A DNA stretch of 64,000 nt from assembly GCA_934796165.1 (NCBI GenBank), contig CAKVOU010000005.1, positions 1 through 64,000 on the forward strand. Reading direction: 5' to 3'. Below the pieces are notes generated by a model that was not told where the DNA came from, did not search any database, and saw nothing but the letters and a program-made list of their open reading frames with translations. The position numbers were made by a program, and so were the translations under genes. This DNA is from an uncultured Eubacteriales bacterium (GTDB lineage Bacteria > Bacillota > Clostridia > Oscillospirales > CAG-272). Shown in pieces: positions 51,967-60,497 of this stretch; within the stretch, counting starts at the first letter, position 1, and each line of letters opens with the position of its first letter.

Positions 51967-52056
51967 ATGAATAACTGTCTTTGTAACCTGCTCGACAACA
52001 ATTGCATCTGGCTCATCATCCTTGCGCTGATTTTCTTCAGCTGCTGCAACGGCTGA
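51967..52056 (+). CDS. 29-residue Cys-rich membrane micropeptide
   Basis: The frame MNNCLCNLLDNNCIWLII... encodes 29 aa: a Cys/Asn-rich head (Cys4, Cys6, Cys13), a single hydrophobic helix of about 11-12 residues, and a tail FFSCCNG. ATGGAGGATAT lies upstream with GGAGG about 10 nt before the ATG. Tiny Cys-rich one-helix proteins of this design (C...NNCIW-hydrophobic-CC) recur in clostridial genomes without known role. A GC-rich hairpin (52082-52092 with 52098-52108) follows 26 bp later. Confidence 0.65.
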   Translation: MNNCLCNLLDNNCIWLIILALIFFSCCNG

Positions 52057-52081
52057 TCTTTCGGGCAAATACCCTTTTTCC

Positions 52082-52108
52082 GTCCCCCGGCAATCCCTGC
52101 CGGGGGAC
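52082..52108 (+). terminator. Hairpin after the micropeptide gene
   Basis: Perfect 11-bp stem GTCCCCCGGCA/TGCCGGGGGAC with loop ATCCC. There is no T-run after it, so it may be a weak terminator or a stabilising 3' hairpin. Confidence 0.55.
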
Positions 52109-52206
52109 GATCATAAAGGGAGGGCGGGAAATGCGGAACAGGGGGGAACAGGTTCTCCGGCTCAGCTCCGGCAAGTGCCGCCGCGGGGCAGCCGGACAAG
52201 CTGAAA

Positions 52207-52244
52207 TTGAATATTTATTCCAACCAGGATGAATATTTATGTAT
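52207..52244. promoter_or_regulatory. Tandem ArgR-type ARG boxes upstream of argG
   Basis: TTGAATATTTATTCCA (52207-52222) matches TGAATwwwwATTCA with one mismatch. A second box starting TGAATATTTATG at 52230 has an intact left half. Their TGAAT words are 22 bp apart, about two helical turns, as in ArgR double operators. Confidence 0.7.
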
Positions 52245-52322
52245 AATTGCACAGAATTGATAGCCAAAACTCATTGATTTCTGTTTCTTACCAATGAAAA
52301 CAATCTTTTTTTGCAAAACCTA

Positions 52323-52351
52323 TTGAAAATATATTCAGAATGATGTATACT
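52323..52351 (+). promoter_or_regulatory. argG promoter overlapped by a third ARG box
   Basis: TTGAAA (52323-52328), 17-bp spacer, TATACT (52346-52351). The box TGAAAATATATTCA (52324-52337) fits TGAATwwwwATTCA with one mismatch and covers the -35, so a bound repressor would block RNA polymerase. With the upstream boxes about 100 bp away, looping is possible. Confidence 0.75.
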
Positions 52352-52393
52352 GTATGCAGAACACTTCACCGATGCAGAGGAAGGATAAACGAC

Positions 52394-53629
52394 ATGGATA
52401 AAAAAGAGATTAAGAAAATCGTACTCGCCTATTCGGGAGGACTGGATACCTCCATCATCATCCCGTGGCTGAAGGAAAATTACAACAATCCGGAGATCAT
52501 CGCGGTTTCCGGAAATGTCGGACAGGCGGACGAGCTGGAGGGACTGGAAGAGAAGGCACTGAAGACCGGCGCGTCCAAACTGTACATCGAAGATCTGACC
52601 GACGAATTCGTCAACGAGTGCATCATTCCCTGCGTCAAGGCGGGCGCGAAATACGAGGAATATATGCTCGGCACCTCGCTGGCGCGTCCCGTGATCGCAA
52701 AGCGGCTTGCGGAGATTGCCCTTAAAGAGGGCGCCGATGCCATCTGCCACGGCTGTACCGGCAAGGGCAACGACCAGGTGCGGTTTGAACTCACCATCAA
52801 GGCGTTCGCGCCCGATATGAAGATCATTGCGCCGTGGCGGGAATGGTCCATCAAGTCCCGCGAGGAAGAGATTGAATACGCCGAGGTGCATAACGTCCCG
52901 CTCAAGATCAACCGCGAGACCAACTATTCCAAGGACAAGAATCTCTGGCACCTGTCCCACGAGGGACTGGATCTGGAGGACGCGGGCAACGAGCCGCTTT
53001 ACGAGAAGCCCGGCTTCCTCGAAATGGGCGTGTCCCCGATCGACGCGCCGGACGAAGCGACCTATGTGACGCTGGACTTTGAAGCGGGCGTTCCCGTTGC
53101 CATCAACGGTGAAAAGATGAGCGCGAAGAACATCATTCTGAAGCTCAACGAGCTGGGCGGCAGGAACGGCATCGGCCTTCTGGACATCGTGGAGAACCGC
53201 CTTGTCGGCATGAAGTGCCGCGGCGTGTATGAGACGCCCGGCGGAGCGATCCTGTATTTCGCTCATAATTATCTGGAGACCCTGTGCCTTGACAAGATGA
53301 CGGCACACGAAAAGGAACGCCTTGCCGTAACCTTTGCGGAGCTGACCTACAACGGGCAGTGGTACACCCCTCTGCGCGAGGCGCTGTCCGCGTTTGTTGA
53401 CAAAACGCAGGAGCATGTTACGGGAAAGGTTCGGATCAAGCTGTATAAGGGCAACATGATCAAGGCGGGCGCGTGGAGCGACTGGTCGCTGTATTCCGAG
53501 GAGATCGCAACCTTCGGAGAGGATCATGTCTACGATCAGAAGGATTCCGCCGGCTTCATCAATCTTTACGGTCTGCCGATCAAGGTGCAGGCGCAGGTCG
53601 CGGCAAAGAACGCGAAGAACAAGCAGTAA
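52394..53629 (+). CDS. argG: Argininosuccinate synthase
   Basis: 411 aa. It joins citrulline and aspartate with ATP. It starts at 52394 (MDKKEIKKIVLAYSGGLDTS) with GAGGAAGGA upstream; the ATP-binding P-loop AYSGGLDTS and GCTGKGNDQVRFEL are diagnostic. Length and motifs are standard. It is the first gene behind the ARG boxes. A terminator-like hairpin (53767-53792) separates it from argC, so argG may be partly independent of the rest. No argH is in the window. Confidence 0.97.
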   Translation: MDKKEIKKIVLAYSGGLDTSIIIPWLKENYNNPEIIAVSGNVGQADELEGLEEKALKTGASKLYIEDLTDEFVNECIIPCVKAGAKYEEYMLGTSLARPVIAKRLAEIALKEGADAICHGCTGKGNDQVRFELTIKAFAPDMKIIAPWREWSIKSREEEIEYAEVHNVPLKINRETNYSKDKNLWHLSHEGLDLEDAGNEPLYEKPGFLEMGVSPIDAPDEATYVTLDFEAGVPVAINGEKMSAKNIILKLNELGGRNGIGLLDIVENRLVGMKCRGVYETPGGAILYFAHNYLETLCLDKMTAHEKERLAVTFAELTYNGQWYTPLREALSAFVDKTQEHVTGKVRIKLYKGNMIKAGAWSDWSLYSEEIATFGEDHVYDQKDSAGFINLYGLPIKVQAQVAAKNAKNKQ

Positions 53630-53766
53630 TCCCGGCGACCGGGAGACGAAGACGCAGGAATGCGAAGTCTCCGAAGGACGCTTTGCATGAGGCATATCGG
53701 GCGGAGCCGCTGATTTCCTTCCGCATCGGCGGAAGAAAGCTGACTTTGCGCAGTGAGTCGAAAATA

Positions 53767-53792
53767 CAAAACCCGGATGCTTCCGGGTTTTG
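53767..53792 (+). terminator. Terminator between argG and argC
   Basis: CAAAACCCGGA (53767-53777) pairs with TCCGGGTTTTG (53782-53792), loop TGCT. It could reduce read-through into argC. The rest of the 274-bp gap holds no evident gene or ARG box. Confidence 0.8.
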
Positions 53793-53903
53793 TCGTTCCG
53801 AGGGAGAGCGGAGGGTTTCCGCCGGAAGAGGGAAACGCAGAAACAGTTGCCCGGCGTCCGGCTTACTCCCGGATGGGCGGCAAAAAACAACGGAGTAACA
53901 GAT

Positions 53904-54833
53904 ATGAAGATCTTTATTGACGGCAGTGCCGGAACGACGGGACTGCGGATTCACGAGCGGCTCGGCAAGAGAAGCGATCTTTCGCTGATTACGCTCAGTG
54001 AGGCGGAGCGCAAGGACTCGTCCGCCCGCCGGGAGGCGCTGAACCGGGCGGATGTGGTGTTTCTTTGCCTGCCGGACGACGCGGCAAAGGAAGCGGTCTC
54101 CATGGTGGAGAATCCGGATACGGTCATTCTCGATACCTCTACGGCGCACCGAACGGCGGACGGCTGGGCATACGGTTTTCCCGAGCTGTCGGCGGCACAC
54201 CGGGAACGCGTCACGCATTCGCGGCGCATCGCGGTACCCGGCTGCCATGCCAGCGGATTCATCGCGCTGGTTTACCCGCTTGTCGAAGCGGGGATCCTTG
54301 CGCCCTCCGTTCCGCTTTCCTGCTTCAGCCTTACCGGATACAGCGGCGGCGGAAAGAAAATGATCGCCGCGTATGAGTCCTCCGACCGGGACCCGCTTCT
54401 CGGTGCGCCGAGAATCTACGGGCTGTCGCAGGTACATAAGCATCTGCCCGAAATGAAGGCGGTGACGGGATTGGAAACGCCCCCCGTATTCTGCCCGACC
54501 GTTGCGGATTTTTACTCCGGAATGCTTGTGACCGTTCCGCTGTCCGCGTCCCTGCTTGCCCCCGGCAAAACGGCGGATGACGTAAGAGCGGCGCTCTCTG
54601 CAAAATACCGGGGAGAGATCGTCCGGTATTGCGAGGACGCGGACGAAGCGGGATTTTTGTCCGCCGCGGCGCTTTCAGGGAAGGATTCCATGGAGATTTC
54701 CGTATTCGGAAACGACGAGCGCATCCTGCTCGCGGCAAGATATGACAATCTCGGCAAGGGCGCATCGGGAGCGGCGGTGGAATGCCTTAACCTTTTGCTC
54801 GGTGCCGGGGAAACGACGGGGCTTGTGCTGTAA
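53904..54833 (+). CDS. argC: N-acetyl-gamma-glutamyl-phosphate reductase (type 2)
   Basis: 309 aa. It reduces N-acetylglutamyl-phosphate to the semialdehyde with NADPH. It opens with the nucleotide-binding GSAGTTGLRIHERL; catalytic Cys114 is in AVPGCHASGF. The short length and GSAGTTG start mark the type 2 subfamily rather than the 345-aa type 1. The start at 53904 has CGGAG about 9 nt upstream; upstream in-frame sequence overlaps the terminator and is not coding. Confidence 0.95.
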   Translation: MKIFIDGSAGTTGLRIHERLGKRSDLSLITLSEAERKDSSARREALNRADVVFLCLPDDAAKEAVSMVENPDTVILDTSTAHRTADGWAYGFPELSAAHRERVTHSRRIAVPGCHASGFIALVYPLVEAGILAPSVPLSCFSLTGYSGGGKKMIAAYESSDRDPLLGAPRIYGLSQVHKHLPEMKAVTGLETPPVFCPTVADFYSGMLVTVPLSASLLAPGKTADDVRAALSAKYRGEIVRYCEDADEAGFLSAAALSGKDSMEISVFGNDERILLAARYDNLGKGASGAAVECLNLLLGAGETTGLVL

Positions 54834-54948
54834 AACGTTACGCTCCGGTTCCGGTTTCCCGCAGCTTCTGAAAAATCGGCTCGTGCCGTGTGACACCGGA
54901 CCGTCCGGAGAAGAAACGGTCCGAAAACAAACAAGGAGAGATCAATTC

Positions 54949-56163
54949 ATGAATATCATTGAAGGCGGCGTCTGCGCCGCAAAAGGGTTTACGGCAAACG
55001 GAATCCATGCGGGAATCCGCAAGAACAAGGAAAAACGCGACCTGTCGCTCATTCTGAGCGAATGCCGTGCGCACGCCGCCGCTGTTTATACGACCAACCT
55101 TGTCAAGGGCGCACCGCTGACGGTGACGAAAAAGCACCTGTCCGACGGCTTCGCACAGGCGGTCATCTGCAACAGCGGCAACGCCAACACCTGCAACGCA
55201 AACGGCGTTGAGGTCGCCGAGGAAATGAGCGCTCTTGCCGCAAAGCAACTCGGAATCGACCCGTCCGACGTCGTGGTGGCGTCCACCGGCGTCATCGGTC
55301 AGCCGCTTGACATCACGCCCATCCGGGACGGAATTTCCGCGCTGGTCGCGGGGCTGGGCAAGGACAACAGCGGACTTGCCGCCGAGGGCATCATGACGAC
55401 GGATACCAAGAAAAAGGAGATCGCCGTCAGCTTCACCGTGGGCGGCAAGGAATGCCGCATCGGCGGGATCGCAAAGGGCTCCGGTATGATCCACCCCAAC
55501 ATGGCGACCATGCTGGTGTTCCTCACGACCGACTGCGCAATTTCCCCGGAACTGCTCTCCCGTGCGCTTTCCTCCGACGTACAGAATACCTTCAACATGG
55601 TCAGCGTGGACGGCGATACCTCCACCAACGATATGGTGACGATTCTTGCCAACGGGATGGCGGGGAACCCCGAGATCACCGGCGAGGGCGAGGATTTTTC
55701 CGAATTCATGAAGGCGCTCAACACCGTGACGGTGTACCTCTGCCGCAGGATTGCGGGAGACGGCGAAGGCGCGACCAAGCTGCTGGAATGCCGCGTGGAC
55801 GGTGCGTGCAGTGAGGCAAACGCGAAGGCGGTCGCCAAATCCGTCATCTGCTCGTCGCTCACCAAGGCGGCGATGTTCGGCGCCGACGCCAACTGGGGGC
55901 GCGTGCTTTGCGCCATCGGTTACAGCGGGGTGCTCGTGGACGTTTCCCGCGTGGATGTCAGTTTTTCTTCTGCAAAGGGAGAGATTCTCGTCTGCAAAAA
56001 CGGCGCGGGCGTGGAATTTTCCGAGGAAAAGGCAAAGGAGATTCTTCTGGAAAGCGAGATCTCCATTCTGATCTCGCTCCACATGGGAGAAGCGACCGCC
56101 ACGGCGTGGGGGTGTGATCTGACCTACGATTACGTCCGCATCAACGGCGACTACCGCACCTGA
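54949..56163 (+). CDS. argJ: Ornithine/glutamate N-acetyltransferase
   Basis: 404 aa. It recycles the acetyl group from N-acetylornithine to glutamate, and bifunctional members also use acetyl-CoA. The self-cleavage and nucleophile site is Thr187 in HPNMATML, preceded by GGIAKGSGMI. CNSGNANTCNANG supplies the oxyanion-hole Thr/Gly region. The start at 54949 has AAGGAGAG 8 nt upstream. Because argJ is present and no argA or argE is seen, the cyclic acetyl pathway is used. Confidence 0.96.
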   Translation: MNIIEGGVCAAKGFTANGIHAGIRKNKEKRDLSLILSECRAHAAAVYTTNLVKGAPLTVTKKHLSDGFAQAVICNSGNANTCNANGVEVAEEMSALAAKQLGIDPSDVVVASTGVIGQPLDITPIRDGISALVAGLGKDNSGLAAEGIMTTDTKKKEIAVSFTVGGKECRIGGIAKGSGMIHPNMATMLVFLTTDCAISPELLSRALSSDVQNTFNMVSVDGDTSTNDMVTILANGMAGNPEITGEGEDFSEFMKALNTVTVYLCRRIAGDGEGATKLLECRVDGACSEANAKAVAKSVICSSLTKAAMFGADANWGRVLCAIGYSGVLVDVSRVDVSFSSAKGEILVCKNGAGVEFSEEKAKEILLESEISILISLHMGEATATAWGCDLTYDYVRINGDYRT

Positions 56164-56239
56164 CGTGCCGCCGGGTTCCGTCCTGCCGCAGGAAGAAATC
56201 GGGGCTGCAACGAGACAGAGCAAGAAAAGAGGAAACAAG

Positions 56240-57115
56240 ATGGACATTACCAATGCACAGCGCGCCAAAATACTGGTTGAAGCGCTTCCGTATATTCAGA
56301 ATTACACCGGCAAGATCATTGTCATCAAATACGGCGGGAACGCCATGGTCAGCGAAGAGCTCAAGAACCAGGTGATGGAGGACATCGTACTTCTGTCGCT
56401 GGTCGGGGTCAAGGTCGTGCTGGTGCACGGCGGCGGTCCGGAGATCACCGATCTGCTGTCCAAGATCGGCAAGAAGAGCGAATTCGTGGACGGACTCCGC
56501 GTGACCGACAAGGAGACGGCGGACGTGGTGCAGATGGTGCTTGCGGGCAAGGTCAACAAGAGCCTTGTCAACCTGATCGGGGTCAAGGGCGGCTCGGCAA
56601 TGGGCATTTCCGGTATCGACGATCACCTCATCGAAGCCGAGTCCAAGGACGAGCGGCTCGGGTACGTCGGACAGATCACCTCGGTCAATGTCCGCCCCGT
56701 GATGGATCTTCTGGAGCACGGATACATCCCCGTCATTTCCACCGTTGCCTGCGACAGAGAGGGAAATGTATACAACATCAACGCCGACACCGCGGCGGCA
56801 TATATCGCGGGAGCGATGCGCGCGGAAAGTCTCATCACCATGACGGACATCGCGGGAATCTTACGCGACCGGGACGACCCTTCGTCGCTCATCCCCTGCA
56901 TTGACCTTGCCGAAGCGGATCAGTTGTTCCGCGACAAGGTGATCTCCGGCGGCATGATCCCCAAGGTGGAATGCTGTATCGAGGCAATTCACCGCGGCGT
57001 CAGAAAGGTCGTCATCATGGACGGACGCGTGCCGCACGCGATCCTGATCGAAACGCTGACCGACGAGGGCGCCGGCACGATGGTCGTGGAGGATAAGAAC
57101 AATGGACATTTTTGA
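56240..57115 (+). CDS. argB: Acetylglutamate kinase
   Basis: 291 aa. It phosphorylates N-acetylglutamate. Motifs include IIVIKYGGNAMV (Lys of the phosphate site), VLVHGGGPEI, GLRVTDKET and VINADTAA-type (YNINADTAAAYIAGAM). The N-terminal helix (ITNAQRAKILVEALPYIQNYTGK) is typical of arginine-inhibited hexameric enzymes, so feedback inhibition by arginine is expected. It overlaps argD by 14 bp. Confidence 0.97.
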   Translation: MDITNAQRAKILVEALPYIQNYTGKIIVIKYGGNAMVSEELKNQVMEDIVLLSLVGVKVVLVHGGGPEITDLLSKIGKKSEFVDGLRVTDKETADVVQMVLAGKVNKSLVNLIGVKGGSAMGISGIDDHLIEAESKDERLGYVGQITSVNVRPVMDLLEHGYIPVISTVACDREGNVYNINADTAAAYIAGAMRAESLITMTDIAGILRDRDDPSSLIPCIDLAEADQLFRDKVISGGMIPKVECCIEAIHRGVRKVVIMDGRVPHAILIETLTDEGAGTMVVEDKNNGHF

Positions 57116-58268
57116 GCGGGATGCGGAATACATCGCCCACACCTATGCGCGGTTTCCCCTGGAGATCGTCGGCGGTAAGGGGTCGCTTGTGTACGGCGCG
57201 GACGGAAAAGAATACATCGACATGGGCGCGGGGATCGCGGTCAATACCTTCGGTATTGCGGACGACGAATGGACCCGGGCGGTAACGGAGCAGCTCGGCA
57301 GGTTCCAGCACACCTCCAACCTCTATTATGCCGAGCCGTGCGTGCGGCTTGCGGAGGCGCTGTGCGGGCGGACCGGTATGAAGCGGGTGTTCTTCTCGAA
57401 TTCCGGCGCCGAGGCAAACGAGTGCGCCATCAAGGCGGCGCGCAAGTACGCCCACGACAAAAAGGGCGCGGATTGCTACTATATTCTGACGCTCCGCAAC
57501 AGCTTCCACGGCAGGACGCTTACCACGCTTGCGGCAACGGGACAGGACGTGTTCCACAAGGACTATCTGCCGCTCACGCCGGGCTTTGTCTATGCCGATG
57601 CGAACGACCTTTCCTCTGTCCGGGCGGCGGTGAAGGAGTATCCCGTCGCGGCGATCCTGTTTGAGGCAGTGCAGGGAGAGGGCGGCGTTCTGCCCCTCAC
57701 TGCGGGGTTTGCGCGGGGGCTCTCCGACATTGCCGGGGAGGAGGACATTCTGCTCATCGCCGACGAGGTACAGATCGGCAACGGCAGAAGCGGGATGCTT
57801 TACGGCTACATGAATTTCGGAATTACCCCCGACATTGTGACCACCGCCAAGGGAATCGGCGGCGGTCTTCCCATCGGTGTGACCATGCTCGGTGAGAAGG
57901 TCAAAAATATCTTCTCCCCCGGAGACAACGGCTCCACCTTCGGCGGAAACCCTGTTGCCGCGGCGGGAGCGTACAACATTCTGTCAAGACTGGACGACGA
58001 TTGCCTTGCGGGTGTCCGAGAACGTTCGGCGTACATCCGGGAAGAACTGACGGGCGCAAAAGGCATCAATCGCGTGACAGGTATGGGGTTGATGCTCGGT
58101 ATCGATGCGTCTCGCGGCGCGTCGGCAGTCGTGGCGGGCTGCATGGAGCGCGGTGTTCTGGTGCTCAAGGCAAAGGACAAGGTCCGTCTTCTGCCGGCGC
58201 TCAATATCCCGACGGAGCTTCTGAAGCGCGCCGTCGCGGTCATCAAAGAAGTTTGCGGAGGATGCTGA
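57102..58268 (+). CDS. argD: Acetylornithine aminotransferase
   Basis: 388 aa. This PLP enzyme makes N-acetylornithine from the semialdehyde. PLP-binding Lys250 is in IVTTAKGIGGGLPIG; LIADEVQIGNGRSG, FFSNSGAEANECAIK and FGGNPVAAAGA are standard class III aminotransferase motifs. The usual DEVQTG is DEVQIG here. Its start lies inside the end of argB, and argF follows after 1 bp. Confidence 0.96.
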   Translation: MDIFERDAEYIAHTYARFPLEIVGGKGSLVYGADGKEYIDMGAGIAVNTFGIADDEWTRAVTEQLGRFQHTSNLYYAEPCVRLAEALCGRTGMKRVFFSNSGAEANECAIKAARKYAHDKKGADCYYILTLRNSFHGRTLTTLAATGQDVFHKDYLPLTPGFVYADANDLSSVRAAVKEYPVAAILFEAVQGEGGVLPLTAGFARGLSDIAGEEDILLIADEVQIGNGRSGMLYGYMNFGITPDIVTTAKGIGGGLPIGVTMLGEKVKNIFSPGDNGSTFGGNPVAAAGAYNILSRLDDDCLAGVRERSAYIREELTGAKGINRVTGMGLMLGIDASRGASAVVAGCMERGVLVLKAKDKVRLLPALNIPTELLKRAVAVIKEVCGGC

Positions 58269-58269
58269 T

Positions 58270-59265
58270 ATGAATCTTGAAGGAAGAGATTTTCTCAAGC
58301 TGCTCGATTTTACCCCGGAGGAGATCGCGGGGCTGATTGACCTTGCGGCACAACTCAAGGCAAAGAAAAAGGCAGGCATTCCTCACAGGCTGTGCGAGGG
58401 AAAGAATGTCGCCCTGATTTTCGAGAAGACCAGTACCCGTACCCGGTGCGCCTTTGAGGTCGCTGCACGCGATCTCGGCATGGGAGCGACTTATCTTGAC
58501 CCCTCCGGTTCGCAGATCGGCAAAAAGGAAAGCATTGCCGACACCGCGCGGGTACTTTCCCGGATGTTTGACGGCATCGAGTACCGCGGATTCGGGCAGA
58601 GCATTGTGGAGGAGCTTGCAAAATACGCGACGGTCCCCGTATGGAACGGACTCACCGACGAGTTTCACCCGACCCAGATTTTAGCGGATTTTCTCACCAT
58701 CCGGGAGCATTTCGGACGCCTTGCCGGAATCAATTTGGTGTACATGGGCGACGCGAGATACAACATGGGCAACTCGCTCATGGTAGGCTGTGCCAAGATG
58801 GGACTGCATTTCACCGCCTGCGCCCCGAAGAAGTATTTCCCCGATCCCGCGCTCGTGGAGGAGTGCCGCAGGATCGCCGCGACGACGGGCGCCACGCTGA
58901 CCTTTGAGACCGAACCCGAAAAAGCCGTGCGGGGCGCGGATGTCCTCTATACCGACATCTGGGTTTCCATGGGCGAGCCGGTGGAGGTCTGGGAGGAGCG
59001 CATCCGCGATCTGTCCCCCTATCAGGTCAACTCCGCCTTGATGAAGGCGGCAGGGGAGGGCGCGGTATTCATGCACTGCCTGCCGTCCTATCACGATTTG
59101 AAGACAAAGATCGGACGCGAAATGGGCGAGCGGTTCGGACGGGACTCGATGGAAGTGACCGATGAGGTGTTCGAGAGCCATGCCTCCATCGTATTTGACG
59201 AGGCGGAAAACCGGATGCACACCATCAAGGCGGTCATGGCGGCAACGCTCGGTGCGTCACTCTGA
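58270..59265 (+). CDS. argF: Ornithine carbamoyltransferase
   Basis: 331 aa. It makes citrulline from ornithine and carbamoyl phosphate. Carbamoyl-phosphate motif STRTRCAFEVAARDLG, FHPTQILADFLT, and the ornithine loop HCLPSYHD (HCLPAFH in many relatives). GGATGCTGAT lies just before the start. The following 152-bp gap to carA shows nothing clear. Confidence 0.97.
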   Translation: MNLEGRDFLKLLDFTPEEIAGLIDLAAQLKAKKKAGIPHRLCEGKNVALIFEKTSTRTRCAFEVAARDLGMGATYLDPSGSQIGKKESIADTARVLSRMFDGIEYRGFGQSIVEELAKYATVPVWNGLTDEFHPTQILADFLTIREHFGRLAGINLVYMGDARYNMGNSLMVGCAKMGLHFTACAPKKYFPDPALVEECRRIAATTGATLTFETEPEKAVRGADVLYTDIWVSMGEPVEVWEERIRDLSPYQVNSALMKAAGEGAVFMHCLPSYHDLKTKIGREMGERFGRDSMEVTDEVFESHASIVFDEAENRMHTIKAVMAATLGASL

Positions 59266-59417
59266 CGGACAACATATACGAATCAAGCCGTCGGGAGGCA
59301 CGTACTGACGAGATTTTTTGCGTGTTCCCGGCGGCAGAACTGACTTTCATGGAACCGAGCCGTGTTCTGCGGAACGGCGACGACAGCAAACAGTATGACA
59401 GTGTGACAGGAGAACCT

Positions 59418-60497
59418 ATGAAAAAACGTTATCTGGTATTGGCGGACGGAAGCATCTTTCCAGGCGAGGCGTTCGGCGCGGACGTGCCCGCGATCGGCGA
59501 GGCGGTCTTCACCACGGGGATGTGCGGGTACCTCGAAACCCTGACCGACCCCAGCTATTACGGGCAGATCGTGCTCCAGACCTTTCCTCTCATCGGCAAC
59601 TACGGCGTGATCCCGGAGGATTTTGAAGGGAAGTGCCATGTGCGGGGCTATGTGGTACGCGAGGTATGCGACACGCCGTCCAATTTCCGTTCCCGCGGAA
59701 CGCTGGACGCGTTTCTCCGGGAAAACGGAGTCCCCGGCATTTCCGGAGTAGACACCCGCGAGATTACCAGAAAGCTCCGTGAGTGCGGCGTGATGAATGC
59801 GTATCTCACCGATGAGGACCCTGCGGGCAAGCCGGTCCCTCCGGAGGTACTTTCCTACACCGTACACGACGCGGTGAAGAGTGTGAGTGCGGATGCGGTC
59901 AGGGAATATCCCGCCGTGGGAACGGAAAAGTACCATGTCGTTCTCATGGATTTCGGCGCGAAGAGCAACATTGTCCGCGAGCTTTGCCGCCGCGGTTGCC
60001 GCGTGACGGCGGTTCCGGGAAACACCTCTTCGGGAGCGGTACTGGCGCTTGCCCCCGACGGGGTGATGCTTTCCAACGGTCCCGGTGACCCGGCGGAGAA
60101 CACGGAAATTATTCGGGAGATCGCGGGACTGATCGGGCGCGTCCCCGTGTTCGGCATCTGCCTCGGGCATCAGCTTTTTGCACTGGCGCTCGGCGGAAAG
60201 ACCGTCAAACTGAAATACGGACACCGTGGCGTCAATCAGCCCGTCCGCCGCCTTTCGGACGGCAGGACCTATATCACCAGCCAGAACCACGGCTATGCGG
60301 TACTGCCGCACACGGTGCCAGTGGGCGAAGAGAGCTTTGTCAACGCAAACGACGGAACGTCCGAGGGAATGGATTACCCGGAGCTTCGCGCCTTCACGGT
60401 GCAGTTTCACCCCGAAGCCGCGGCGGGACCACACGATACGGGCTTTCTGTTCGACCGCTTTATTTCCATGATGGGAGGGAATACCGATGCCGATTGA
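59418..60497 (+). CDS. carA: Carbamoyl-phosphate synthase small subunit
   Basis: 359 aa. The glutamine amidotransferase subunit that feeds ammonia to CarB. The class I amidotransferase triad is Cys in GICLGHQLF and His/Glu in VQFHPEAAAG. The start at 59418 (MKKRYLVLADGSIFPGEAFG) has ACAGGAGAA upstream. It overlaps carB by 11 bp. Its place at the end of the arg cluster suggests a role mainly in arginine synthesis. Confidence 0.96.
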   Translation: MKKRYLVLADGSIFPGEAFGADVPAIGEAVFTTGMCGYLETLTDPSYYGQIVLQTFPLIGNYGVIPEDFEGKCHVRGYVVREVCDTPSNFRSRGTLDAFLRENGVPGISGVDTREITRKLRECGVMNAYLTDEDPAGKPVPPEVLSYTVHDAVKSVSADAVREYPAVGTEKYHVVLMDFGAKSNIVRELCRRGCRVTAVPGNTSSGAVLALAPDGVMLSNGPGDPAENTEIIREIAGLIGRVPVFGICLGHQLFALALGGKTVKLKYGHRGVNQPVRRLSDGRTYITSQNHGYAVLPHTVPVGEESFVNANDGTSEGMDYPELRAFTVQFHPEAAAGPHDTGFLFDRFISMMGGNTDAD

